Assembly (NCBI GenBank): GCA_900550955.1
Contig: URUF01000020.1
Location: forward strand, 1-36,172
DNA: 36,172 nucleotides
Direction of reading: 5' to 3'
Origin: an uncultured Eubacteriales bacterium
Lineage (GTDB): Bacteria; Bacillota; Clostridia; Christensenellales; Aristaeellaceae
The position numbers were made by a program, and so were the translations under genes. The notes beneath the pieces were generated by a model. That model had not been told where the DNA came from, did no database searches, and worked only from the letters and a program-made list of their open reading frames with translations. Of this stretch, positions 1 to 7,230 are shown piece after piece (position 1 is the stretch's first letter; every line of letters begins with the position of its first letter).

Positions 1-31
1 CACCGCGCATGTCGCTGGGGCCGGATTACAC

Positions 32-79
32 TTGGAGGGCTGCGGCCCTCCAAACTTCCCATGGGGTTTATCGACAGGC
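32..79 (+). repeat. Dispersed repeat, left copy (48 bp)
   Basis: The unit starts with a 9-bp hairpin (TTGGAGGGC at 32-40 pairing with GCCCTCCAA at 45-53) and ends in GTTTATCGACAGGC (66-79). A nearly identical copy lies in inverted orientation at the far right end. The two differ by about four substitutions and one single-base gap. It codes for nothing I can recognise. A terminator-like hairpin abuts its CGACAGGC end. Confidence 0.8.
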
Positions 80-81
80 AG

Positions 82-115
82 AAGCAGCATGGTCAAGCGG
101 CCATGCTGCTTTTTT
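82..115 (+). terminator. Intrinsic terminator, plus direction
   Basis: AAGCAGCATGG (82-92) pairs perfectly with CCATGCTGCTT (101-111) around an 8-nt loop, and a T-run follows to 115. The gene it would serve lies left of the window. It begins 2 bp after the repeat. Confidence 0.65.
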
Positions 116-186
116 GCGCGCCTATGCGCGGCTGCCCGGGCGATGTGCGCGCCTTTGGGTAAGCCGCCGCGTTTTGGGTTTTCTAT

Positions 187-214
187 GAAAAAGCAAGGGC
201 CGTGCCCTTGCTTT
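187..214 (-). terminator. Intrinsic terminator of the aldolase operon
   Basis: Read on the minus strand, an 11-bp perfect stem (190-200 with 204-214, 3-nt loop) is followed by a U-run (187-191). It lies about 90 bp after the aldolase stop and is the best terminator for the five-gene minus-strand operon. Confidence 0.6.
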
Positions 215-218
215 CCTC

Positions 219-286
219 CTATGCGGCCCTGGGCCGCATAGCCGTTTTCAATTTTGCCCCTCCCGCGCGCAAATGCGCGGGAGGGC
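219..286. other. Two further strong hairpins downstream of the aldolase gene
   Basis: The first is an 11-bp near-perfect palindrome (219-229 with 231-241). The second is a 12-bp perfect stem (257-268 with 275-286, 6-nt loop). Neither has a clear U-run. With the terminators at 82-115 and 187-214 and the repeat's own hairpin, five stem-loops fill this 255-bp gene-free stretch. Confidence 0.55.
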
Positions 287-300
287 GCATATCCCTTTCA

Positions 301-1167
301 TCAGGCCTTGCCAATGCTGCCAAACAGCTCCATCTTCTCGATGCACTTGGCCTTGGTGGCCTCCAGGCCGGGAGCCAGAAGGTTGCGGGGCGTGTAGCCG
401 TTCTTGATGCGGTCCTTGCCTTCCTCAATGTACTTACGGGTCGCCTCGGTAAAGGCAATCTGGCATTCGGTGTTTACGTTCACCTTGGTTACGCCCAGGC
501 GGATGGCCTCGCGCACCATCTCATTGGGAATGCCGGAGCCGCCATGCAGCACCAGCGGAAGGTCGCCCGTTTGCTCCTGGATAGCGGCCAGCACGTCAAA
601 ATGCAGCCCCTTCCAATCAGCCGGATACTTGCCATGGATGTTGCCAATGCCCGCGGCCAGCATATCCACGCCCAGGTCCTTCATGGCCTTGCACTCCATG
701 GGATCGGCGCATTCGCCCTCGGCAATGCGGCCATCCTCCTCGCCGCCGATGGAGCCAACCTCGGCCTCGATGGTAACGTTCTTGGCATGGCACAGGCTAA
801 TGAGGTACTTGGTCTTTTCAATGTTTTCGGCAACGGTCAGCTTTGAGCCGTCAAACATGATGGAGCTAAAGCCGCCTTCAAGCGCGGCAAGGGCCTCCTC
901 ATAGGTGCCATGATCCACGTGCAGGCATACCGGCACGGTGATTTTCAAATAGTCGATAAAATCCTTCACCATATCGGTGATGGTGCGGTAGCCGCCCATG
1001 TACTTGGCCGTGCCGCCGGAAACGCCCAGAATAATCGGGGACTTCACTTCCTCTGCGGCCAGCAGGAAGGCGCGCACGGACTCCATATTATTCAGGTTAA
1101 AGTGACCAACCGCATAATGGCCCTTCTTCGCGGCCGTCATCATTTCCTTGGCGTTAACGAATCCCAT
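301..1167 (-). CDS. Class II ketose-bisphosphate aldolase (fructose-bisphosphate aldolase family)
   Basis: This 288-residue zinc aldolase would reversibly cleave a ketose 1-phosphate or bisphosphate to DHAP and an aldehyde in the cytoplasm. The family marks are intact: catalytic Asp85 and zinc ligand His86 in HVDHG, Glu136 in EAEVGS, zinc His178 in NIHGKY, His208 in LHGGSG, and the phosphate-binding KVNVNTE stretch near 228-234. Length is normal for the FbaA/KbaY/GatY group. The ATG has AAAGGAG upstream, somewhat distant. It is the last gene of the operon with a PfkB kinase and an ABC importer, so a dedicated catabolic substrate is more likely than central glycolysis. The substrate (fructose, tagatose or sedoheptulose bisphosphate) cannot be fixed from sequence. 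Confidence 0.9.
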   Translation of the reverse strand: MGFVNAKEMMTAAKKGHYAVGHFNLNNMESVRAFLLAAEEVKSPIILGVSGGTAKYMGGYRTITDMVKDFIDYLKITVPVCLHVDHGTYEEALAALEGGFSSIMFDGSKLTVAENIEKTKYLISLCHAKNVTIEAEVGSIGGEEDGRIAEGECADPMECKAMKDLGVDMLAAGIGNIHGKYPADWKGLHFDVLAAIQEQTGDLPLVLHGGSGIPNEMVREAIRLGVTKVNVNTECQIAFTEATRKYIEEGKDRIKNGYTPRNLLAPGLEATKAKCIEKMELFGSIGKA

Positions 1168-1234
1168 CGTAAAATCGCTCTCCTTTGAATGAATGCTTTA
1201 TCCGCATGCTGCCATGGGCAGCAGGTGGGTTGGG

Positions 1235-2893
1235 TTACATGGTGACCTCGCGTCCCTTGGACGCCTTCATATAGATCATCAGGGTGATGACCGTGAAGAC
1301 GGTCAGGATGGTGGAAACGGCGCAGGCCTGGAAATCCGTACCGCCCAAAACCTTGGTATATACCAGCAGGTTCAGGGTGATGGTGTTGTAGCTGTACAGC
1401 ATAACCGAGGAGGATAGCTCCGTAATCAGCGTAACCCAGGTCATGATAGCGCCAGCCGCCACGCCGTTGAACATCATGGGCACCGTAATTTTCCAGAACG
1501 TTTTAAACTTGGAGGCGCCCAGGCTGGTTGCGGCCTCCTCCACCGTAATGGGTATCTGCTGCAAAACAGCCACGCTGGAACGGATTGTGTATGGCATTCG
1601 GCGCACGCACATGGCCACTACCATAATCCACGCAGTGCCGGTTAACACCAGCCAGCCGCTGTTGAAGCCCATAACCATCGCAATGCCTATAACGGCGCCG
1701 GGAATGATGTAGGGAATCATGGACATGGTATCGATCACGTTGTTAATGATGTTGCGCCTGCGCACAACCAGGTAGGAAATCAGCATCGCCATAACGATGA
1801 TCAGGATAAGCGCCCCGCCGCAGATGCGTATGGTGTTCCAGATGGCGGGCAGCATTTCATCCCAGGCGGCCTCGTAATTCATGAAGGAATAGCCGGGCTT
1901 CATGATGTTGCCGGTGCGGCTGGTGTTGTGGAAGGAATAATAGACCAAATACAGGTTGGGCATATAGGAAACCGCCACCATGCCGTAGCAGAACAGATGG
2001 ATAAAGAAATTGCCCACGGGGCCTGCCTTTTTGCGTTCAATGGAGTGCAGCGCGTTCATGGTGAAGGAGAACTTGTTGGCGCTCCACTTTTGCAGCAGGA
2101 AGATAATCGCCGTAATGAGTACGGCTACCACGGCGATGGCCGCGGCAAAGTTGTAGTTGGTGCCAATTTCACCCACATACTGCGTATAAATTAGCACAGG
2201 GAAGGTGGTATAGCCCTCGCCAATCATGCGCGGCGTGCCAAAGTCCGCCAGGGAGCGCATGAACACCATAAGCGCAGCCGCCAAAATGGAGGGCATGCAC
2301 AGTGGAATAACCACCTTAAAGAACCTTTTAGCGCCCTTGCAGCCCATATTGGTGGATGCCTCCAGCAGGGAATTATCCACGTTTTTCAGCGCTCCGCTCA
2401 CATAGAGGAACACCAGCGGGAACAGCTTGGTGCTAAGCGCCAGCAGAATGCCGCCAAAGCCGTAAATGCTTGGCAGGCGAATGCCCAACGCCGTGCGGAA
2501 AAACTTGGTGATCACGCCGCCGCGCCCCAAAAGCAGCACCCACGAATACGCGCCAAGGAAGGGCGCGGACATGGAGCACAGAATGATCATGATCATCAAA
2601 AACTTGCGCCCGTGAACTTCATAAACCGTATAGAAGTAAGCCATTGGCACGCCTATGATCAGCGTGATCACAGTAGCGCATATGGATACCTTGAAGCTGT
2701 TCCACAGCGTGCCGATATAGTAGGAATCGCCAAAGAAGCGCGCGAAGTACTTTAGGGTGAACGCTCCGCTTTCCTCGTCCTGTACGGACTGCATCAGCAT
2801 CTTCAGCAGCGGGTAGAGCATGAACAGGCAATACACGCCCAGCAGGATCAGGCTCACGACTACCCACATATCCCATTTCTTTTTCTTCATCAT
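1235..2893 (-). CDS. Fused ABC transporter permease, Fe3+/AfuB/FbpB type
   Basis: A 552-residue integral membrane protein with about 12 hydrophobic segments, made of two fused permease halves. Each half has the EAA loop that docks on the ATPase: EASTNMGCKGAKR near residues 178-190, and EEAATSLGASKFK near residue 450. One polypeptide therefore supplies both halves of the channel, as in the ferric iron, aminoethylphosphonate and AfuB sugar-phosphate transporters. The gene lies 19 bp after the ATPase gene and 67 bp before the aldolase gene. GGAGGG precedes the ATG-ATG start. The metabolic context argues against iron as the cargo. Confidence 0.88.
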   Translation of the reverse strand: MMKKKKWDMWVVVSLILLGVYCLFMLYPLLKMLMQSVQDEESGAFTLKYFARFFGDSYYIGTLWNSFKVSICATVITLIIGVPMAYFYTVYEVHGRKFLMIMIILCSMSAPFLGAYSWVLLLGRGGVITKFFRTALGIRLPSIYGFGGILLALSTKLFPLVFLYVSGALKNVDNSLLEASTNMGCKGAKRFFKVVIPLCMPSILAAALMVFMRSLADFGTPRMIGEGYTTFPVLIYTQYVGEIGTNYNFAAAIAVVAVLITAIIFLLQKWSANKFSFTMNALHSIERKKAGPVGNFFIHLFCYGMVAVSYMPNLYLVYYSFHNTSRTGNIMKPGYSFMNYEAAWDEMLPAIWNTIRICGGALILIIVMAMLISYLVVRRRNIINNVIDTMSMIPYIIPGAVIGIAMVMGFNSGWLVLTGTAWIMVVAMCVRRMPYTIRSSVAVLQQIPITVEEAATSLGASKFKTFWKITVPMMFNGVAAGAIMTWVTLITELSSSVMLYSYNTITLNLLVYTKVLGGTDFQACAVSTILTVFTVITLMIYMKASKGREVTM

Positions 2894-2912
2894 TTCAGAC
2901 CCTCCTCTGGCG

Positions 2913-3995
2913 TTAGGCGATCAGGGAGGCGCCGCCGTCCTCGGTGAATACGTTAATCTTCTCCGCCTTGACGGTCAAATGTACCTTGCTGCCCTTGTCC
3001 AGGATGTCCTCAATGCGGGATTCCTGAATAATCTCCACCCGCTCGCCGGTGCTTAGGCGAACGATATAGTGCGTATTCAATCCAAGGAAGGTGCTAAATT
3101 CAATCGTGCCCTCGATACCCTCGTTGCCGGTATTGATGACAAATTCCTCCGGGCGAACCGATACTTTGGTCATCATGCCGCTGCGCACGGTATCCTTTAG
3201 GTTGGTCATCGGCAGCAGATAGCCGCCAAAATCAATGCAGGGTTTCTCGTTCTCAAAGTAGATTGGTTTTTCCAGCACGTTGGTGCGGCCGATGAAGGTA
3301 GCCACAAACAGGTTGCCGGGGCGCTGGTAAAGCAGCTTTGGCGTGCCTACCTGCTGAATAACGCCCTCGCTCATAACCGCAATGCGGTCTGAAACGGCCA
3401 TGGCCTCCTCCTGGTCGTGGGTAACGTAAACCGTTGTAATGCCAAGGCTATTCTGAATTTCCTTAATAACGGTGCGCATCTCCACACGCAGCTTGGCGTC
3501 CAGGTTGCTAAGCGGCTCGTCCATCAGCAGCACATCCGGCTCTATGGCAAGGGCGCGGGCCAGCGCCACGCGCTGCTGCTGGCCGCCGGAAAGGCGCTCG
3601 GGCATGCGTTCCGCATATTCATCAATGTGCATCAGCTTCATGAACTTTTCGGTCTGCTGCTTGATGGCCTGCTTGGACATTTTGCGTTCCTTCAGGCCGA
3701 AGGCCACATTATCGTGCACGCACAGATGCGGAAAGATGGCGTAATTCTGGAACACCATGCCGATGTTGCGCTTCGCCGGGTCCAGATCGTTAATACGCTT
3801 ATCGTTAAAGTGGAAGTCGCCGCCCTCGATGGTATTAAAGCCGGCGATCATCCTTAGCAGCGTGGTCTTGCCACAGCCGGAGGGGCCCAGCAGCGTAAAA
3901 AACTCGCCCGGATGGATATTTAGGGAAAGATCCGGGATGATCACATTGTTGCCATACTTTTTCAGGGCATGGCTGATCTTGATCTCAACATTCAT
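2913..3995 (-). CDS. ABC transporter ATP-binding protein, Fe3+/AfuC/PotA type
   Basis: A 360-residue ATPase powering the adjacent importer from the cytoplasmic face. Walker A GPSGCGKT is at 37-44, the Q-loop in VFQNYA near 81-86, the signature LSGGQ at 135-139, Walker B VLLMDE at 155-160 and the switch histidine in THDQEEA at 193. A C-terminal TOBE-like region of about 120 residues follows, as in the FbpC/PotA/MalK group. GGAGG precedes the ATG at 3995. It belongs with the permease and binding-protein genes. Confidence 0.92.
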   Translation of the reverse strand: MNVEIKISHALKKYGNNVIIPDLSLNIHPGEFFTLLGPSGCGKTTLLRMIAGFNTIEGGDFHFNDKRINDLDPAKRNIGMVFQNYAIFPHLCVHDNVAFGLKERKMSKQAIKQQTEKFMKLMHIDEYAERMPERLSGGQQQRVALARALAIEPDVLLMDEPLSNLDAKLRVEMRTVIKEIQNSLGITTVYVTHDQEEAMAVSDRIAVMSEGVIQQVGTPKLLYQRPGNLFVATFIGRTNVLEKPIYFENEKPCIDFGGYLLPMTNLKDTVRSGMMTKVSVRPEEFVINTGNEGIEGTIEFSTFLGLNTHYIVRLSTGERVEIIQESRIEDILDKGSKVHLTVKAEKINVFTEDGGASLIA

Positions 3996-4073
3996 GGCAT
4001 TCTTCCTCCGAGGTTGGAATGGTAGTATGGCCTCCTTCCCGCAGCGCGCGAAAAAACGCCGGGATAAGGAGAA

Positions 4074-4098
4074 CCGGGCACGGCACAGCCGTGCCCGG
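4074..4098 (-). promoter_or_regulatory. Stem-loop between binding-protein and ATPase genes
   Basis: CCGGGCACGGC (4074-4084) and GCCGTGCCCGG (4088-4098) form an 11-bp perfect stem with a 3-nt loop, 34 bp after the binding-protein stop. The T6 run lies about 17 nt beyond the stem, so full termination is unlikely. Such a hairpin commonly stabilises the binding-protein part of the transcript and lowers read-through, giving more binding protein than membrane components. Confidence 0.6.
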
Positions 4099-4131
4099 CA
4101 ATGGGCTCAAGCAATTCGCGGTTACTGGCGA

Positions 4132-5160
4132 TTACTTGAAGATTTCGCGCCAATGCTCATGGATAGCGCTCTGGTTCACAGCCAGCGCCTCGGTATCGGC
4201 CACGAGGTACTCGATGGTGTTCAGGTCCACGATGAAGGGGTTGGGGTTCTCCAGCACAAGGCCGGCGTTGGCCTGGCGAGCGCCGCACTCGTTGTAGATG
4301 GCCTGGCCTTCGTCGCTCTCCAGGAAGTCCATGAAGAGCTTGGCGTTGTCAAGGTTCTTAGCGCCCTTGATGATGGCGGAGCCAAACGCGATGGAGGTAA
4401 CGCCCTCAACGGGGTATACGATGTGGACACCCTCGGCGCCCTCGGCCAGCATCTGCACGCAGGCGGGCTCATAGGTCAGGCCCACGGTGTATTCGCCGTT
4501 GTACACGCCCTTGTACACGCCGGAGGAAGAACCGGTGATAACCACGCCGTTGTCATGCAGCCGCTGTACGTAGTCCCAAGCCTCGGCGCTATCCCAGCCG
4601 CCAAAGTCGGTCAGGATGCACTGCAGCTGGTTCCAAGCGGAAGAGGACTCGGTAGGATCGGCGCTGATGATCTGGCCGCTCAAAGCGGGATTGAGCAGAT
4701 CGGCATAGCTGGTGATGGTAACGCCAGCCTCGGCCTCAAGCTCGTCGTTAACCCACAGGCAGGGAATCTGCGCGTCATGGTAGGTGAGGATGCCGGTGGT
4801 GTTCTTCATATCGTCGGGCATCTTTTCATCGTTCACGCTAACATAGGTTTCCAGCGCGGAAGCCAAATCGGCGTTCAGGGTATCGGCATACACAAGGCCG
4901 CCAAACATGGCGTCAGCCTGGGGGTTCTCCTTCTCGGCCACGATACGGCTCTTGCACTCGCCGGCGCCAGCCTTGGTGAAGGAAACGTTGATGTTGGGAT
5001 ACTTGGCCTGGAACGCGCCTACCAGCGCGCCGTACTGCAGCTCGGACACGGTGGTGTACAGCACCAGATCGCCGGACGGCTCGCTCTCGGCGAACGCGGC
5101 AACGGTCATGCAGCTCAGCGCCATAACAAGCGCCAGGGCCAGGGACAGGAACTTCTTCAT
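4132..5160 (-). CDS. ABC transporter substrate-binding protein, Fe3+/AfuA superfamily
   Basis: A 342-residue exported binding protein. The signal peptide runs to AFA|ES (cleavage near 24/25). The ALSC inside it is not a proper lipobox, so signal peptidase I processing is more likely than lipidation. The mature part opens with LVLYTTVSE and shows the two-lobed fold typical of the FbpA/AfuA/aminoethylphosphonate group. The tyrosine pair that binds ferric iron in FbpA is absent: the matching region reads VGLTYEPACVQM. Members of this group also bind hexose phosphates (AfuA), which fits the kinase, aldolase and transketolase neighbours. GGAGG precedes the ATG. The family is secure, the ligand is inferred. 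Confidence 0.85.
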   Translation of the reverse strand: MKKFLSLALALVMALSCMTVAAFAESEPSGDLVLYTTVSELQYGALVGAFQAKYPNINVSFTKAGAGECKSRIVAEKENPQADAMFGGLVYADTLNADLASALETYVSVNDEKMPDDMKNTTGILTYHDAQIPCLWVNDELEAEAGVTITSYADLLNPALSGQIISADPTESSSAWNQLQCILTDFGGWDSAEAWDYVQRLHDNGVVITGSSSGVYKGVYNGEYTVGLTYEPACVQMLAEGAEGVHIVYPVEGVTSIAFGSAIIKGAKNLDNAKLFMDFLESDEGQAIYNECGARQANAGLVLENPNPFIVDLNTIEYLVADTEALAVNQSAIHEHWREIFK

Positions 5161-5203
5161 AATGGTACCTCCTTGTTTTTATAGCTCAGCCGGCCTGCTC
5201 TGG

Positions 5204-6145
5204 TCAGCTTATGCCCTTGCTTTGCGCGGCGAGGAAGTCCTCTGCCGCCTCCCGTGCGGGAATGCCCGCCCTGCCGCCGTATCGGGTGCATTTCAGCGCC
5301 GAAACAGCGGACGCGAAACGAATGCTATCCTCTATCCCGCGCCCTTCCAGCCAGGCGGTCAGGAACGCGCCATGGAATACGTCCCCGGCGCCGGTGGTAT
5401 CCACCGCCTTTACCGGGAAGGCCGGAAAATGGCGAAGGCGGCCGCCGGCCACCGCCCAGCAGCCCTCTCCCCCGCGCGTGGTAACAACCACCTTTGCGCC
5501 GCCCAGCGCGGCCATGGCCCGCAGCGCGTCCTCTATATCCGCTTGCCCCGATACCCGCAGCGGGTATCGCGCGTTCATAATCAAAATATCCGCCATGGCG
5601 GCCAGCTTCAGGTTTTTGGCGTTGTCCTTCTGCATGGAGCAGCCGTCCAAGGAAACCGGCACGCCCGCTTCCTTGGCGATCTGCGCCGCGTTCAGCGCGT
5701 TTTCGTACTGGGTTCCATCCAGATGCAGCGCGGCCGCGCCCTCAATCAACCGGCGCTTTTCCCCGTCAAAAACAATGGGCGGCAAATTGTCCCGGTACGG
5801 AAACTTTGTGCGGGTGCCCTTTTCCGAATCCACCATAACGTAGGAAACGGAGCTGCGCCCGCCCGCGATGCGCGTAACGCCCCGCGTGCCAACGCCCTCT
5901 GCGGCAAACTCCGAAACAATCGCGTCCCCCGTTGTATCCGTTCCTATATTTGCAATGACCTCGGCCCGCATCCCCAGCCGCGCCGCCGCTACCAGCGCCG
6001 TAGCCGCCGCGCCGCCGCCCTGGCTATCGTCCATTGAAAGGATGTGGGTGGAGCCGTCCTCCGGCGGATAAGCTTCCACAGTGCAGATGGTATCCCGGCA
6101 GCAATGCCCGATTCCTACCACATATGGATAGCTCCTTTGCTGCAT
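5204..6145 (-). CDS. PfkB-family carbohydrate kinase
   Basis: A 313-residue ribokinase-fold kinase transferring the ATP gamma-phosphate to a sugar or sugar phosphate. It shows the glycine-rich substrate segment GGGAAATA (43-50), the family-2 signature DTTGAGD (249-255) with catalytic base Asp255, and TRGGEGCW near 223-230 of the nucleotide site. I start at the ATG at 6145, preceded by GGGAGG. A longer in-frame start at 6253 would add 36 basic residues running through the operator region and has no good ribosome binding site. It is the promoter-proximal gene of the minus-strand operon, 43 bp before the binding-protein gene. The substrate is not determined. Confidence 0.88.
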   Translation of the reverse strand: MQQRSYPYVVGIGHCCRDTICTVEAYPPEDGSTHILSMDDSQGGGAAATALVAAARLGMRAEVIANIGTDTTGDAIVSEFAAEGVGTRGVTRIAGGRSSVSYVMVDSEKGTRTKFPYRDNLPPIVFDGEKRRLIEGAAALHLDGTQYENALNAAQIAKEAGVPVSLDGCSMQKDNAKNLKLAAMADILIMNARYPLRVSGQADIEDALRAMAALGGAKVVVTTRGGEGCWAVAGGRLRHFPAFPVKAVDTTGAGDVFHGAFLTAWLEGRGIEDSIRFASAVSALKCTRYGGRAGIPAREAAEDFLAAQSKGIS

Positions 6146-6168
6146 AAGCAGCCTCCCTTTGCAAAAAG

Positions 6169-6187
6169 TTTCATGAAAATAGTTTCG
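6169..6187. promoter_or_regulatory. Putative RpiR operator in the kinase-operon leader
   Basis: TTTCATGAAA (6169-6178) is a perfect 10-bp palindrome. It runs into AAAATAGTTTC (6176-6186), which is repeated exactly at 6351-6361 beside the divergent promoter. TTCGTAAA (6184-6191) is also mirrored by TTTACGAA at 6221-6228. The site lies roughly 55-75 nt downstream of the predicted minus-strand start. Confidence 0.6.
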
Positions 6188-6248
6188 TAAAGCCGCTTGT
6201 CGCATTCCCATGAGCTGCGTTTTACGAAGCCTTATTCGCCGTGCTTTT

Positions 6249-6278
6249 ACCATAACACACAGAAGATATGCTTGTCAA
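6249..6278 (-). promoter_or_regulatory. Sigma-A promoter for the kinase/ABC/aldolase operon
   Basis: On the minus strand TTGACA (6273-6278) is followed after 18 bp by TATGGT (6249-6254). The -35 is perfect and the -10 matches at four of six positions. A leader of about 100 nt with the operator palindrome separates it from the kinase start. A TGTGAAAC half-site lies just upstream (6288-6295). Confidence 0.65.
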
Positions 6279-6326
6279 GAGAATTTTTGTGAAACCTCCC
6301 AACCTGGCTTCCTGCGCGGCTGCCGC

Positions 6327-6355
6327 TTGACGCGCCTATTTCGCCATGCTAAAAT
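6327..6355 (+). promoter_or_regulatory. Sigma-A promoter for the transketolase/RpiR operon
   Basis: TTGACG (6327-6332), a 17-bp spacer, then TAAAAT (6350-6355). Transcription should start near 6362, inside the TTTCAT/ATGAAA operator, so a bound repressor would block initiation. Confidence 0.78.
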
Positions 6356-6391
6356 AGTTTCATGATTTATATGCTATGAAATTAATTTCGT
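6356..6391. promoter_or_regulatory. Putative RpiR operator at the transketolase start site
   Basis: TTTCAT (6358-6363) and ATGAAA (6376-6381) are inverted half-sites 12 bp apart. The second is part of GAAATTAATTTC (6378-6389), a perfect 12-bp palindrome. These motifs recur in the leader of the divergent operon. TGAAA/TTTCA palindromes suit RpiR-family binding, and such a gene closes this operon. Confidence 0.62.
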
Positions 6392-6419
6392 GGCATACGC
6401 AAGATTGGAGGAACGCAGA

Positions 6420-7229
6420 ATGTGCGACCCAGCCCGTATACAGGCCCTGGCAAACCGCAACCGAAAAACCATTGTAGATATGATTCATACCGCCAATACC
6501 GGGCATCCCGGCGGCTCCCTCTCCGTAATTGATCTGCTCACAGCCATTTATGAAACGGATGTGGATCTTCATGCTGCCCAGCGCAGCAAGGTGATCCTTT
6601 CCAAGGGGCACGCCGTGCCCGCCCAGTATGCGGTGCTTCATGCCCATGGCGTGCTTTCCGACGCTGAAATGCAAACGCTGCGCCAGCTCGATTCCCGCCT
6701 GCAGGGGCATCCCTGCACGCACCGCCTGCCCGAGGTGGACGCCTCAACGGGCCTGCTGGGCCAGGGCCTTTCACAGGGCATTGGCATGGCCATTGCCAAG
6801 CGCGCCAAAGGCGACCCAAACCGGGTGTATGTACTCTGCGGCGACGGCGAGCTGCACGAAGGGCAAATTTGGGAAGCGGCCGCGCAGGCTGCTCAGTATA
6901 AGCTGAACAACCTGATCTGCATCGTGGACAGCAACGGCCTTTCCTCCTCCGGCAAAATTCCCGAGGTGATTGATAACCGGGATGTGGCGGCCAAGTTCCG
7001 CGCCTTCGGCTGGGAAGCCGAGGACATCGACGGCCATAACATGGCGGAAATTCTTAACGCGCTATCCCGCGCGCGGGCATGGCAGGACGGCCCTTATGCC
7101 ATCATCGCCCACACCGTAAAGGGAAAGGGCGTTTCCTACATGGAAAACAACGTGGCCTACCACTCCTCCGGCATTGCCGGCGAGCTGTATACCAAAGCAT
7201 TGGTTGACCTTCAGAAGGAGGAATGTTAA
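6420..7229 (+). CDS. Transketolase, N-terminal (thiamine diphosphate binding) subunit
   Basis: A 269-residue first half of a split transketolase, which moves two-carbon ketol units between sugar phosphates. TGHPGGS (27-33) and SKGHA (61-65) carry active-site histidines. The ThDP/metal motif starts at GDGELHEGQ (141-149) and ends at SNG with Asn172. GGAGG (6407-6411) lies 8 nt before the ATG at 6420; an earlier in-frame ATG at 6390 has no such signal. The partner subunit starts 1 bp after this stop. Split transketolases are common in Clostridia and in dedicated pathways such as sulfofructose or apulose-phosphate cleavage. Confidence 0.93.
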   Translation: MCDPARIQALANRNRKTIVDMIHTANTGHPGGSLSVIDLLTAIYETDVDLHAAQRSKVILSKGHAVPAQYAVLHAHGVLSDAEMQTLRQLDSRLQGHPCTHRLPEVDASTGLLGQGLSQGIGMAIAKRAKGDPNRVYVLCGDGELHEGQIWEAAAQAAQYKLNNLICIVDSNGLSSSGKIPEVIDNRDVAAKFRAFGWEAEDIDGHNMAEILNALSRARAWQDGPYAIIAHTVKGKGVSYMENNVAYHSSGIAGELYTKALVDLQKEEC

Positions 7230-7230
7230 A

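Noticed and set aside
32..241. Plus-strand open frame over the left repeat and terminators
   Set aside because: It consists of the repeat and hairpin DNA, has no ribosome binding site and no protein-like pattern.
1235..5160. Annotation as a ferric iron or aminoethylphosphonate transporter
   Set aside because: The family resemblance is real, but the iron tyrosines are missing and all neighbours are carbohydrate enzymes, so I kept only the family-level call.
3757..5184. Plus-strand open frame of 475 codons
   Set aside because: Antisense to the ABC ATPase and binding-protein genes; low-complexity translation and no family marks.
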